NCBI GenBank assembly: GCA_934643765.1
Contig: CAKUCT010000070.1
Location: 1 to 8,719 of the forward strand
Length of the DNA stretch: 8,719 bases
Source: an uncultured Oscillospiraceae bacterium
GTDB lineage: Bacteria; Bacillota; Clostridia; Oscillospirales; Oscillospiraceae
Direction of reading: 5' to 3'
Both the position numbers and the translations under genes were made by a program. This document shows, piece by piece, positions 1 to 6,865 of this stretch. The notes under the pieces are model-generated. The model was not told the DNA's origin and ran no database searches. It worked only from the letters and a program-made list of their open reading frames with translations. The number at the start of each line of letters is the position of its first letter. Positions within the stretch are counted from its first letter, which is position 1.

Positions 1-1622
1 ACCGCCTTGATGGCAGTCAGACCGCCGAAGCCGATGGCAGCATACATATCGTCCAGACAGTCGAAGCTGACTTTCTTGAGAACCAGCGGCAGCACTTCCT
101 CGGACTGAATGATCTCGGGGTTGATGCCGATGCGGCGCAGCTCGGATTCAAAGCTTGCCTTGCCGCGGATGATATTCTCGTCGCGCTTTTCGCGCTTGAA
201 CCACTGCTTGATCTTGATGCGCGCCTGATTGGACCGGCAGATGTTGAGCCAGTCGCGGCTCGGTCCCTTTGCCGATTTCGACGTCAGCACCTCGACAATG
301 TCGCCGTTGTGCAGCACCTGATCGTAGCTTGCGATGCGGTTGTTGACCTTCGCGCCGATCATGGTGTTGCCGACGGCGGAGTGAATGGCGTAGGCAAAGT
401 CGATGGGGGTGGAGCCCGACGGCAGGCTCATGACCTTCCCTTTCGGGGTAAAGACGAAGACCTCATCGTCAAACATGTCGACCTTGAGTGAGTGGATATA
501 GTCGTCGGCCTCTGTATCCTGCTGGTTTTCCAGAAGCCGCCGGACCCACTCAAATTCCTTTTCCGAGCCCTCGCCGACGTTCTGTTTGTATTTCCAGTGC
601 GCCGCAACGCCGTATTCCGCCGTCTGGTGCATTTCCCAGGTGCGGATCTGCACCTCAAAGGGAATGCCCTGTGAGCCGATGACGGTCGTGTGGAGCGACT
701 GATACATGTTGGGCTTCGGCGTTGAAATATAGTCCTTGAACCGGCCCGGAATGGGGTTGAACAGATCGTGGATGTGGCCGAGGACGTTGTAGCAGTCGGC
801 GATGTTGTCCACAATTACGCGGAAGGCGTACAGATCATACAGTTCGTCGATCGTCTTATTCTGCGCGCGCATCTTGCGGTAGATGGAGTAGGTGTGCTTG
901 ACTCTTCCGTAGATTGAGCCGTGGATACCGACGGAAGCCAGCCGGTCTGTGATTTTGGACTGGATGGCGTTCATGAAGTTCTGCGCGCTGGCTTCGTTTT
1001 CATGCAGATAGTCGATGATCTGCTGGTATCCTTCCGGGTCGAGATACTGCAGCGACACGTCCTCGAGTTCCCACTTGATCTTCTGCATGCCAAGCCGGTG
1101 CGCCAGCGGCGCGTAGATTTCCATGGTCTCCATAGACTTGGAAATCTGCTTGGCGGGCGTCTGGTACTGCAGCGTTCTCGTGTTGTGCAGCCGGTCTGCG
1201 ATTTTGATCAGAATCACGCGGATGTCCTTGGACATGGCCATGAACATCTTGCGCAGATTTTCCATCTGCTGCTCTTCGGTGGTGGAATACTGCACACGGG
1301 TCAGCTTCGTGACGCCCTCCACGAGTTCGGCCACAGTCTGGCCGAACATATGGGAAATTTCGTCGAAGCTTGCGTCGGTGTCTTCCAGACAGTCGTGCAG
1401 CAGCGCAGCGACAATCGCGTCCGTGTCCAGACCGATTTCCGCCACAATCTCCGCCACCGCCAGCGGGTGGATGATATAGGGCTCGCCGGACTTGCGCAGC
1501 TGGTTTTTGTGCTTGCGGTCGGCGTATTCAAATGCCTTTTGGATTTCTTCAAGATCGGCCGACGGCGCGTAGCGCTTCACGGCCTGCATCATCGAGGCAT
1601 AGTGTTCTTCTCTTGTTTCCAT
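1..1622 (-). CDS. rel: Bifunctional (p)ppGpp synthetase/hydrolase Rel (RelA/SpoT family), C-terminus beyond the window
   Basis: Transfers pyrophosphate from ATP to GTP/GDP to make (p)ppGpp, and hydrolyses it back; it is the central cytoplasmic enzyme of the stringent response. I translated 540 codons without a stop. Residues 1-200 form the HD hydrolase domain with H52, HD at 76-77, ED at 80-81 and D143 in KIADRLHN, so hydrolase looks active. The synthetase domain follows (about 235-345): GRVKHTYSIYRKM, YDLYAFRV, RFKD at 294-297, YQSLHTTVIG and E323 in EVQIRT. RFKD is the RxKD form typical of bifunctional enzymes, not the ExDD form of E. coli RelA. A TGS domain lies near 387-448 (VFVFTPKGKV). 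Full-length relatives have about 730-750 residues, so the end of the helical region and the zinc-finger and ACT domains lie outside. The ATG at 1620-1622 directly abuts the recJ stop; its ribosome binding site (GCAGGA) lies inside the end of recJ, implying translational coupling. Confidence 0.96.
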   Translation of the reverse strand, partial: METREEHYASMMQAVKRYAPSADLEEIQKAFEYADRKHKNQLRKSGEPYIIHPLAVAEIVAEIGLDTDAIVAALLHDCLEDTDASFDEISHMFGQTVAELVEGVTKLTRVQYSTTEEQQMENLRKMFMAMSKDIRVILIKIADRLHNTRTLQYQTPAKQISKSMETMEIYAPLAHRLGMQKIKWELEDVSLQYLDPEGYQQIIDYLHENEASAQNFMNAIQSKITDRLASVGIHGSIYGRVKHTYSIYRKMRAQNKTIDELYDLYAFRVIVDNIADCYNVLGHIHDLFNPIPGRFKDYISTPKPNMYQSLHTTVIGSQGIPFEVQIRTWEMHQTAEYGVAAHWKYKQNVGEGSEKEFEWVRRLLENQQDTEADDYIHSLKVDMFDDEVFVFTPKGKVMSLPSGSTPIDFAYAIHSAVGNTMIGAKVNNRIASYDQVLHNGDIVEVLTSKSAKGPSRDWLNICRSNQARIKIKQWFKREKRDENIIRGKASFESELRRIGINPEIIQSEEVLPLVLKKVSFDCLDDMYAAIGFGGLTAIKA

Positions 1623-3686
1623 TTAGGTTCCTGCCTTTTGCTCTTTGAGATGAAGGAGAATGGGACTTTGCTCCAGATCGACCTTGCGGCCGTCGCTGGT
1701 CAGCCGGATGGCAAGCAGCTTTGGCCGCTGCTCAAGCTGCAAGAGCCCCTGCTCCTGAAAAATATCCAGACATACGCGGATTTTTCCGCCGCTGCACGCA
1801 AAGCCCGCGAAGCGCGTGATCTTCCGTGCCAGACAGCCAAACTCCTCGCAGACGACGCCGTCCTGCGCGTTGGCGGTCAGATAGCGCCAGACCGCGACAA
1901 AATCCTGCCGCTGCGGAAGAAGGCTCTCTGCCTCCTGAGAAGACAGCGCCTGGCCCTGCACATGGCGGCGGTAGAGTGCTTTCCCGGCCTTGAGTCTGGT
2001 CCTGGCCTGCTCGTCCGGACGGATGTCGAGCAGATTCAACTGCACCGTGCGAAGGCCGCGGTATTCGTTGATCTGCGGGGTATAGGCGATATCCACCACA
2101 TCGCCCGGCGCCACAGCGGCAAGCCGCGCGGTGGTGGAAAAAAAGATGGCGTTGAAATGATAGCCGTTTCCGGCTAGCCGCAGCCGCAGATGCTTTCCGC
2201 CGCCGACTTCGGTCAGCTCTGTGACCGTCAGACTGCGGAAATACAGAACCGGCCGCGGGCATCCTGCGCCGCAGGGCTCCAGCTCGTCGAGCTGCTGCAC
2301 ATTTTGTACCGTGAGCAGCTGCGGCGGAATTTCACAGTCGATCCGCAGCGCCGGATTGCATTCCGGCGAGCGGGAAAACGCGTCTGTCAGCTGTAGAATC
2401 TGCTCGCGGAACCGGTCAATCTGGTCGCGCCGGATGGTAAAGCCGGCGGCAAGCTCGTGCCCGCCGTAGCTCTCCAGAAGATCGGACAGCTGCTCCAGCG
2501 AGGCAAACAAATTGAAACCGCCGTAGGAGCGGGAGGAGGCTTTGCCCTTGTCGCCGTCCAGACAGATCAGAAACGTCGGACAGCTGTACTCTTCGGCAAG
2601 GCGCGAAGCGACAATGCCGACCACACCCTGGTGCCATGTCTCGTCGGCCAGGACGATGGCCTTCGGCGCTTTGCCGGCCGGCAGCATCGAAACAGCCTGC
2701 CGGTAAATTCCGCTTTCCACGTCCTGCCGCTTGCGGTTGAGCTTACACAGCTGGCTTGCCAGTTCCACGGCGCGCGCGGCGTCTGTTGTGAGAAACAGCT
2801 CCGTCGCGATTTCTACATGGCCCATGCGCCCGGCGGCGTTGATGCGCGGCGCGAGCGTGTAGCCAATGGTTCCAGCCGTAATGGGCGGGCGCAGCGCGCC
2901 ACACTCGGCCATCAGCGCGGCAAGCCCCACGCGCTTGGGGTTGGCCAGCGCTTGCAGTCCCCGCCAGACCATGGCCCGGTTTTCGCCCGTGAGCGGCATG
3001 ACATCCGCGACAGTGCCGAGACACAGAAGGTCACAGTATTCATCCAGCAGCGCCTCCTGATCACCCGAGAGCGCGGCGGCAAGCTTGAAAGCAACGCCGA
3101 CGCCCGCCATCTCCAGAATGGGGGCGGGCTGATCTTTGCGGTGCGGGTCGACCACCGCAATGGCCTGCGGCAGATCGGACTTGCACTCGTGGTGGTCGGT
3201 GATGACAAGATCCATGCCAAGCGCGCGGCAGAGCTCGGCTTCCTGGTTGGCGGTGATGCCGCAGTCAACCGTGATGATGAGCTTCACATCCTGCGCGTGC
3301 AGCGCACGCACGGCAATTTCATTGAGCCCGTAGCCCTCCTCCAGCCGTGCAGGGATATAGCTTGTCACATGGCCGCCGCGCTTGCGCAGAAATTCTGTCA
3401 GCAGGCACGTGGCCGTGATGCCGTCGACATCGTAGTCGCCGAATACGCAGATATGCTCGCGCCGCTCCAGCGCTTTTTTGACGCGCGCAGCGGCCTTGTC
3501 CATGTCGAGCAGGGAAAAGGGACTTGATAACGGAGTATTGACCGATAAAAATGCTTTGGCGGCGTCCACGGTGTCATAGCCGCGGCTGCAGAGCACCGCG
3601 GCCGTAATCGGCGACCACCCGGCCCGGTGCAGCTGCTCTGCCGCGGCCGGGTCGTAGGACGATACCGTCCAGGTTCCGTACTTCAC
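1623..3686 (-). CDS. recJ: Single-stranded-DNA-specific 5'-3' exonuclease RecJ
   Basis: Degrades single-stranded DNA 5' to 3' in recombinational and mismatch repair; cytoplasmic, metal-dependent. Counting from an in-frame ATG at 3725, the DHH phosphoesterase motifs are DYDVDG (97-102), VDCGIT (153-158), DHHE (177-180) and DPH (193-195). NAAGRM lies at 296-301. The DHHA1 part carries WHQGVVGIVASRL (364-376) and GGHELAAGF (421-429). An OB-like region follows, then a C-terminal extension of about 130 residues as in Firmicutes RecJ. All metal-binding motifs seem intact. I chose GTG at 3684-3686 (protein starting VKYGTWTV, 687 aa) because the ATG at 3725 overlaps a perfect TATAAT promoter element and so precedes the predicted transcript start; it also has no ribosome binding site. 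The GTG's own Shine-Dalgarno is weak too. The gene ends immediately before rel and is its likely operon partner. Identity is secure; the start is less so. Confidence 0.95.
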   Translation of the reverse strand: MKYGTWTVSSYDPAAAEQLHRAGWSPITAAVLCSRGYDTVDAAKAFLSVNTPLSSPFSLLDMDKAAARVKKALERREHICVFGDYDVDGITATCLLTEFLRKRGGHVTSYIPARLEEGYGLNEIAVRALHAQDVKLIITVDCGITANQEAELCRALGMDLVITDHHECKSDLPQAIAVVDPHRKDQPAPILEMAGVGVAFKLAAALSGDQEALLDEYCDLLCLGTVADVMPLTGENRAMVWRGLQALANPKRVGLAALMAECGALRPPITAGTIGYTLAPRINAAGRMGHVEIATELFLTTDAARAVELASQLCKLNRKRQDVESGIYRQAVSMLPAGKAPKAIVLADETWHQGVVGIVASRLAEEYSCPTFLICLDGDKGKASSRSYGGFNLFASLEQLSDLLESYGGHELAAGFTIRRDQIDRFREQILQLTDAFSRSPECNPALRIDCEIPPQLLTVQNVQQLDELEPCGAGCPRPVLYFRSLTVTELTEVGGGKHLRLRLAGNGYHFNAIFFSTTARLAAVAPGDVVDIAYTPQINEYRGLRTVQLNLLDIRPDEQARTRLKAGKALYRRHVQGQALSSQEAESLLPQRQDFVAVWRYLTANAQDGVVCEEFGCLARKITRFAGFACSGGKIRVCLDIFQEQGLLQLEQRPKLLAIRLTSDGRKVDLEQSPILLHLKEQKAGT

Positions 3687-3703
3687 TTGAGATACACATC
3701 CAT
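3683..3703 (-). other. Possible 6-codon leader ORF overlapping the recJ GTG start
   Basis: On the minus strand an ATG at 3701-3703 opens a short frame MDVYLK whose TGA at 3683-3685 overlaps the proposed recJ GTG (GTGA overlap). It lies inside the predicted recJ transcript. Such overlap would permit termination-reinitiation, which could explain how a GTG with a weak ribosome binding site is translated. There is no strong ribosome binding site for the leader either, so this is only a possibility. Confidence 0.25.
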
Positions 3704-3723
3704 CTATCTGTTTTTTTCTTATC

Positions 3724-3752
3724 ATTATAGCATCATGGCGCGCATATCACAA
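3724..3752 (-). promoter_or_regulatory. Sigma-A promoter of the recJ-rel operon
   Basis: On the minus strand a -35 element TTGTGA (3747-3752, 4/6 match) and a perfect -10 TATAAT (3724-3729) are separated by exactly 17 bp. The predicted transcript start is near 3717, about 30 nt before the GTG start of recJ. The -10 element includes the first two bases of the upstream in-frame ATG, arguing against that ATG as the start. Confidence 0.75.
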
Positions 3753-3779
3753 TAAAAAAGCGGGAAAATGGGGCGCGGC

Positions 3780-3833
3780 AAGAAAAGAATTGTGGAAAAT
3801 TCGCAAAAATGGACGGCAGAAAATTCTTTTCTT
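3780..3833. repeat. Perfect 12-bp inverted repeat in the divergent recJ/phosphoesterase intergenic region
   Basis: AAGAAAAGAATT at 3780-3791 is the exact reverse complement of AATTCTTTTCTT at 3822-3833, with a 30-bp spacer. Within it, the octamer GAAAATTC occurs twice in direct orientation (3795-3802 and 3819-3826), 24 bp apart. The right arm would fall at the -35 region of the plus-strand gene. It could be an operator or a looping site; there is no T-run or GC-rich stem as expected of a terminator. Confidence 0.5.
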
Positions 3834-3846
3834 TGAGCGGCGGCTG

Positions 3847-3855
3847 TGCTAAACT
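3847..3855 (+). promoter_or_regulatory. Possible extended -10 promoter of the phosphoesterase gene
   Basis: TGC followed by TAAACT (3850-3855, 4/6 match to TATAAT) forms an extended -10 element. No convincing -35 lies 17 bp upstream, where the inverted-repeat arm sits. A transcript start near 3862 would leave a short leader containing the AAGGAGG ribosome binding site at 3871-3877. Confidence 0.35.
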
Positions 3856-3884
3856 ATTCAAAATTGCGGCAAGGAGGCTGGAAT

Positions 3885-4730
3885 ATGGAAAAGAGGAGCG
3901 GCCGCAGGCGCATATCCTGGCGGATTTTGCCGCTGGCGGCGCTGCTGGCGGGAATGTGTTGGTGGGATAATTTTACGGTCGGGCTGACGCCGGTTTCTGT
4001 GGCCTCCGGGCGTTTGCCGTCCGGGTTTGATGGCTTTCGCGTCGCGCTGCTGACCGATCTTCACGGCCGCCGGTTCGGTAAAGAGCAATCGCAGCTGTTA
4101 TCGGTGTTGCGCGAGGCGAAGCCGGAGCTGATCGCGCTGGCCGGGGACATTGCCGATGAGTATACCGATCTTGCGCAGCTGGAGAAGCTGCTGCCCAAGC
4201 TCACGGCCATTGCGCCCTGCGTCTATGTGACGGGGAACCATGAGTGGCGGATGAAAAACCGGAAAGAATTTTTCGAATTGCTTCAGAAAACCGGCGTCAC
4301 ACGCCTGCAAAACACCTATTGCAGGCTCACGCGGGGCGGCGACACGATCATTCTTGCCGGTGTCGACGATCCGAACGGACCGGCAGATCAGAAAACACCC
4401 GCGCAGCTCGTGCATGAAATCCGGAAGCAGGAAGGGCAGGACGCGTACATCCTCATGCTCTGCCACCGCAACGATCAGCTTGAGCAGTTCGCGGCGCTCG
4501 GCGTGCAGCTGGTACTCAGCGGTCACGCGCACGGCGGCGTGGTGCGCTTGCCGGGCATCGGGGCGGTCTTCGGCACGCATTATGAGCTCTTCCCCAAGGA
4601 CACGCAGGGCCTTTGCCGCAGCGGAGAAACGGCGATGGTCGTCAGCCGGGGCCTTGGCGGCAGCCGCCGCCTTCCCGTCCGGATTTTGAACCGCCCGGAA
4701 ATTCCGCTGGTCATTTTGCAAACGCAGTAG
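3885..4730 (+). CDS. Membrane-anchored calcineurin-like metallophosphoesterase (YkuE-like)
   Basis: A two-metal phosphoesterase; the natural substrate is not deducible. Numbering from ATG 3885 (281 aa), metal-binding motifs occur in family order: TDLHG with D58 and H60, AGD with D88, GNHE with N118 and H119, LCHRND with H194, and SGHAHGG with H214 and H216. The complete set indicates an active enzyme. An arginine-rich N-terminus (EKRSGRRR) precedes one hydrophobic segment (about residues 15-28). With positive charges on the N side, this predicts a signal anchor with the catalytic domain outside. B. subtilis YkuE, of similar layout, is exported and linked to the envelope. The ATG at 3885 is preferred over an upstream GTG at 3846 because AAGGAGG lies 7 nt before it, while the GTG lies within the likely promoter. 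It is transcribed divergently from recJ, and the next gene has its own promoter. Confidence 0.88.
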   Translation: MEKRSGRRRISWRILPLAALLAGMCWWDNFTVGLTPVSVASGRLPSGFDGFRVALLTDLHGRRFGKEQSQLLSVLREAKPELIALAGDIADEYTDLAQLEKLLPKLTAIAPCVYVTGNHEWRMKNRKEFFELLQKTGVTRLQNTYCRLTRGGDTIILAGVDDPNGPADQKTPAQLVHEIRKQEGQDAYILMLCHRNDQLEQFAALGVQLVLSGHAHGGVVRLPGIGAVFGTHYELFPKDTQGLCRSGETAMVVSRGLGGSRRLPVRILNRPEIPLVILQTQ

Positions 4731-4803
4731 CGCCGCAATCGTTGCAGGATTCGGAAAAAGTCTTGCAAAGCGTAAACTTTTTATAAACAATCCCCGCCGT
4801 TTC

Positions 4804-4832
4804 TTGTAAAGCCTGTATCAGAACAGTATAAT
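4804..4832 (+). promoter_or_regulatory. Sigma-A promoter of the zinc-ribbon membrane protein gene
   Basis: TTGTAA (4804-4809) and a perfect TATAAT (4827-4832) are spaced by exactly 17 bp. The predicted start is near 4839, giving a leader of about 30 nt with CGGAGG at 4856-4861. This makes an ATG at 4842 an unlikely start, since it would be almost leaderless. Confidence 0.8.
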
Positions 4833-4868
4833 GAATAACAGATGATTACAGAAAACGGAGGCACTATC

Positions 4869-5258
4869 ATGTTTCAGAAATTGGGCGATGCGCTGCGGCG
4901 GTTCATGTATGGCCGTTACGGCTCTGACGCTCTGAACAAATGGCTGCTGCTTCTGGCAGTGATTCTGATTTTACTTGGCAGCATCGGAAGCCGGTATTTA
5001 GCGCCGTGGATGGTCGTGTTCAATACGTTGGCCTATGTGCCGCTGATCTGGTCGATTTTCCGGATCTATTCCAGAAACATTGAAGCCAGACGCCGGGAAA
5101 ACGCCGCGTTCCAGCGCTTTTTTACCCGCCTGAAGGACCGGCAGAACCGGTACTTTACCTGCCCGCGCTGCCGTCAGGTGGTGCGCGTGCCGCGCGGTAA
5201 GGGCCGGATCAATATCCGCTGCCCGAAATGCGGCGAGCAGTTCATCAAAAAAACATAA
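4869..5258 (+). CDS. Small two-helix membrane protein with C-terminal zinc ribbon
   Basis: A 129-residue protein of unknown function. An N-terminal amphipathic stretch (MFQKLGDALRRFMYGRYG) is followed by two membrane segments at about 24-40 and 46-65. A basic, probably helical linker (70-95) leads to a zinc ribbon with C98 and C101 (CPRC) and C118 and C121 (CPKCG). With a short hairpin in the membrane, both the N-terminus and the basic linker plus ribbon are predicted to face the cytoplasm. Proteins of this shape are widespread in Clostridia but, to my knowledge, uncharacterised. The ATG at 4869 has CGGAGG 7 nt upstream; an in-frame ATG at 4842 has no ribosome binding site and lies just after the promoter. 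It is monocistronic: own promoter and a strong terminator directly after the stop. The ribbon could bind nucleic acid or a protein partner, or simply be structural. Confidence 0.85.
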   Translation: MFQKLGDALRRFMYGRYGSDALNKWLLLLAVILILLGSIGSRYLAPWMVVFNTLAYVPLIWSIFRIYSRNIEARRRENAAFQRFFTRLKDRQNRYFTCPRCRQVVRVPRGKGRINIRCPKCGEQFIKKT

Positions 5259-5259
5259 C

Positions 5260-5293
5260 AAAATCCCGAAGGCATATTTGCCTTCGGGATTTT
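5260..5293. terminator. Bidirectional intrinsic terminator between convergent genes
   Basis: A perfect 14-bp stem pairs AAATCCCGAAGGCA (5261-5274) with 5279-5292 across a 4-base loop (TATT). On the plus strand the stem is followed by T-rich sequence (TTTTTAT), two bases after the zinc-ribbon gene's stop codon. On the minus strand it is followed by TTTTGTTATG, about 31 bases past the MATE stop. It can serve both genes. Confidence 0.93.
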
Positions 5294-5324
5294 TATATCG
5301 CATCGGAAAAACTTTGCTGCAGGC

Positions 5325-6689
5325 TTACGACAATGCTGCATCTGCCGGCCATCCGGCGGTCTGCTTTTTATAGCAGTGGGAGAAGTAGATGATCTGCATC
5401 ACGGCGGTAATGGACCACGAGAAGATATACAGCAGATACAAGGATGTCAGCGTGTGGAACATGGCAAAGATCGTATAGACCCAGATGACACGGAACACGC
5501 ACGAACCGAGAATGACGATTGCCATCGGCACTGCGCTCTTGCCAAGCCCGCGGGAGGCTGCCAGCGTATTGTCCATGAACGCAGAGAACGCATAGCTCCA
5601 GCCCATAATATGGAGCTTTTCCATGCCCGCGGCGATGACCTCCGGATCCGGGGTGAACAGATGCAGAAAGGCATCTCCAAAGAACATGAGTCCCAGACCA
5701 AGCACCGCGCCGACGCCAAAGGAGTAGGCGGTGCTGATGCCGTAGGCTTTCAGGATCCGCTGCTTCTGCTGCGCGCCGTAGTTCTGGCTGACAAAGGTGG
5801 AGCAGCCGGTATAGACCGCGGCCATGACCTCAAAGACCAGCGCGTCCGCGTTGGCGGCGGCGGAGTTGCCCTCGACTACGGCGGCGCTGAAGGTGTTGAC
5901 CGCCGACTGGATGAAGAGGTTTGCAATCGAAAAGATGGCATGCTGCAGGCCGGAGGCAATGCCCAGCGCCAGAATCTGCTGCGCCTTGTCCGCGCGGAGC
6001 TGGAAATCCCGGAAGCTCAGGCGGTACACGTCCTGTGAGCGCAGCAGCACGCGCAGCACCAGGATCATCGAAACATACTGCGAAAGAATGGTCGCCAGCG
6101 CAACGCCGTCAGCTGCCATTTTGCAGAAGATGACAAAAAATAGGTTCAGGCAGATGTTCAGAACGCCCGCGATGGCCAGAAACATTAAGGGCCTGCGGGT
6201 GTCGCCCGCCGCGGTCAGAACGGCGCTGCCGAAATTGTAAAGCGCCGTGGCCGGAAGGCCGAAGGCGTAGATCCGCAGATACAAGATTGCGCCGTCAATC
6301 AGCTCGTCCTTTGTGCCGAGCAGCGTCAGAAGCGGCTTGGCCATGGTAAAGCACAGCGCCATCAGGATGACGCCCAGTGTCAGACAGACGACAGAGGCGG
6401 TACTGACCGTCTGCCGGACGGAAGCATCCTCCCGCGCGCCGAGAAAGCGCGCCGTCAGAACATTGACACCGGCGCCCATGCCGATGAGAAAGCCGGTGTA
6501 GAGCGTGACGACGATCGATGTGGAGCCGACGGAGCCGAGTGCGTGAGAACCCGCGAACTGGCCGACGACCGCGATATCGGACATATTAAATAAAACCTGT
6601 AACAGATTGGAAGCCATCAGCGGCAGGCTGAACAGCAGCATCTGCTTCCACAGATTGCCGCGCGTCATGTCAGTCGGAGCGTTGCGCAT
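5325..6689 (-). CDS. MATE-family multidrug/metabolite efflux transporter
   Basis: A 454-residue inner-membrane antiporter, the usual length for the family, with about 12 predicted membrane segments in two six-helix halves. The N-terminus has the typical opening MTRGNLWKQMLLFSLPLMASNLLQ-like pattern, then NMSDIAVVG with D38, a conserved acidic residue used in cation coupling in NorM-type proteins. GVNVLTARFLGA (74-85), AGDTRRPL (161-168) and, in the second half, VSQNYGAQQKQR (300-311) are characteristic loops. Such proteins expel cationic drugs, dyes or metabolites using Na+ or H+ gradients; the substrate cannot be read from sequence. The ATG at 6687-6689 has GGAGG (complement at 6699-6703) 9 nt upstream. 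It is a single-gene unit with its own promoter, an upstream terminator separating it from the symporter gene, and a dyad at its transcript start suggesting repressor or leader control. Confidence 0.94.
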   Translation of the reverse strand: MRNAPTDMTRGNLWKQMLLFSLPLMASNLLQVLFNMSDIAVVGQFAGSHALGSVGSTSIVVTLYTGFLIGMGAGVNVLTARFLGAREDASVRQTVSTASVVCLTLGVILMALCFTMAKPLLTLLGTKDELIDGAILYLRIYAFGLPATALYNFGSAVLTAAGDTRRPLMFLAIAGVLNICLNLFFVIFCKMAADGVALATILSQYVSMILVLRVLLRSQDVYRLSFRDFQLRADKAQQILALGIASGLQHAIFSIANLFIQSAVNTFSAAVVEGNSAAANADALVFEVMAAVYTGCSTFVSQNYGAQQKQRILKAYGISTAYSFGVGAVLGLGLMFFGDAFLHLFTPDPEVIAAGMEKLHIMGWSYAFSAFMDNTLAASRGLGKSAVPMAIVILGSCVFRVIWVYTIFAMFHTLTSLYLLYIFSWSITAVMQIIYFSHCYKKQTAGWPADAALS

Positions 6690-6717
6690 GGCGGAAAACC
6701 TCCAGAAGTGAAAGTAA

Positions 6718-6742
6718 GTGCCGGGAACAACGTTCGCGGCAC
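6718..6742. promoter_or_regulatory. Interrupted 25-bp dyad at the transcript start of the MATE gene (putative operator)
   Basis: GTGCCG-N-GAAC-N3-GTTC-N-CGGCAC is symmetric about position 6730, with 10 of 11 arm positions matching on each side. It begins about 7 bp after the -10 element, so it covers the predicted start site and the first bases of the transcript. Position and symmetry suit a dimeric repressor; as RNA it would fold into a GC-rich hairpin near the 5' end. Confidence 0.5.
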
Positions 6743-6748
6743 GGCCAT

Positions 6749-6777
6749 ACTATAACACTGCAGCCGGGGATTTGCAA
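6749..6777 (-). promoter_or_regulatory. Sigma-A promoter of the MATE gene
   Basis: On the minus strand TTGCAA (6772-6777, 4/6) and TATAGT (6749-6754, 5/6) are separated by 17 bp. The predicted start is near 6742, leaving a 5' leader of about 53 nt that contains the dyad and the GGAGG ribosome binding site. Confidence 0.7.
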
Positions 6778-6825
6778 TGGCTGTTTTGTATTTCAAGGGA
6801 AAAAGTATACGCTATTTTGACGACA

Positions 6826-6854
6826 AAAGGGCAGGCCTTATAGGTCTGCCCTTT
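6826..6854 (-). terminator. Intrinsic terminator of the sodium:solute symporter gene
   Basis: On the minus strand a 12-bp stem (one G-T wobble), AAAGGGCAGACC paired across a five-base loop, is followed by a T-containing tail (CCCTTTTGTCG). It begins 12 bases after the symporter stop codon and isolates the symporter from the MATE promoter downstream. Confidence 0.85.
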
Positions 6855-6865
6855 GTATACGCAGA

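Noticed and set aside
921..2177. A 418-codon plus-strand open frame opposite rel and the end of recJ
   Set aside because: It lies antisense across two clear genes, its translation has no recognisable family and an odd composition rich in His, Arg, Gln and Val. It is an expected by-product of GC-rich codon use.
2457..3527. A 356-codon plus-strand open frame opposite recJ
   Set aside because: It is fully antisense to RecJ motifs, starts without a ribosome binding site, and shows no domain.
4755..4782. A hairpin AAAAAGT/ACTTTTT after the phosphoesterase as its terminator
   Set aside because: The stem is 7 bp of almost only A-T pairs with a 14-base loop, too weak to be called an intrinsic terminator, although it is the only candidate before the next promoter.
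6725..6735. A LexA-type box (GAAC...GTTC) at the MATE promoter
   Set aside because: The Gram-positive LexA consensus needs four bases between GAAC and GTTC; here there are three, so the half-sites are out of phase. The wider 25-bp dyad describes it better.
6805..6862. Direct repeat GTATACGC (6805-6812 and 6855-6862) flanking the symporter terminator
   Set aside because: An 8-base repeat 50 bp apart, with no mobile element or inverted ends between, is within chance expectation.
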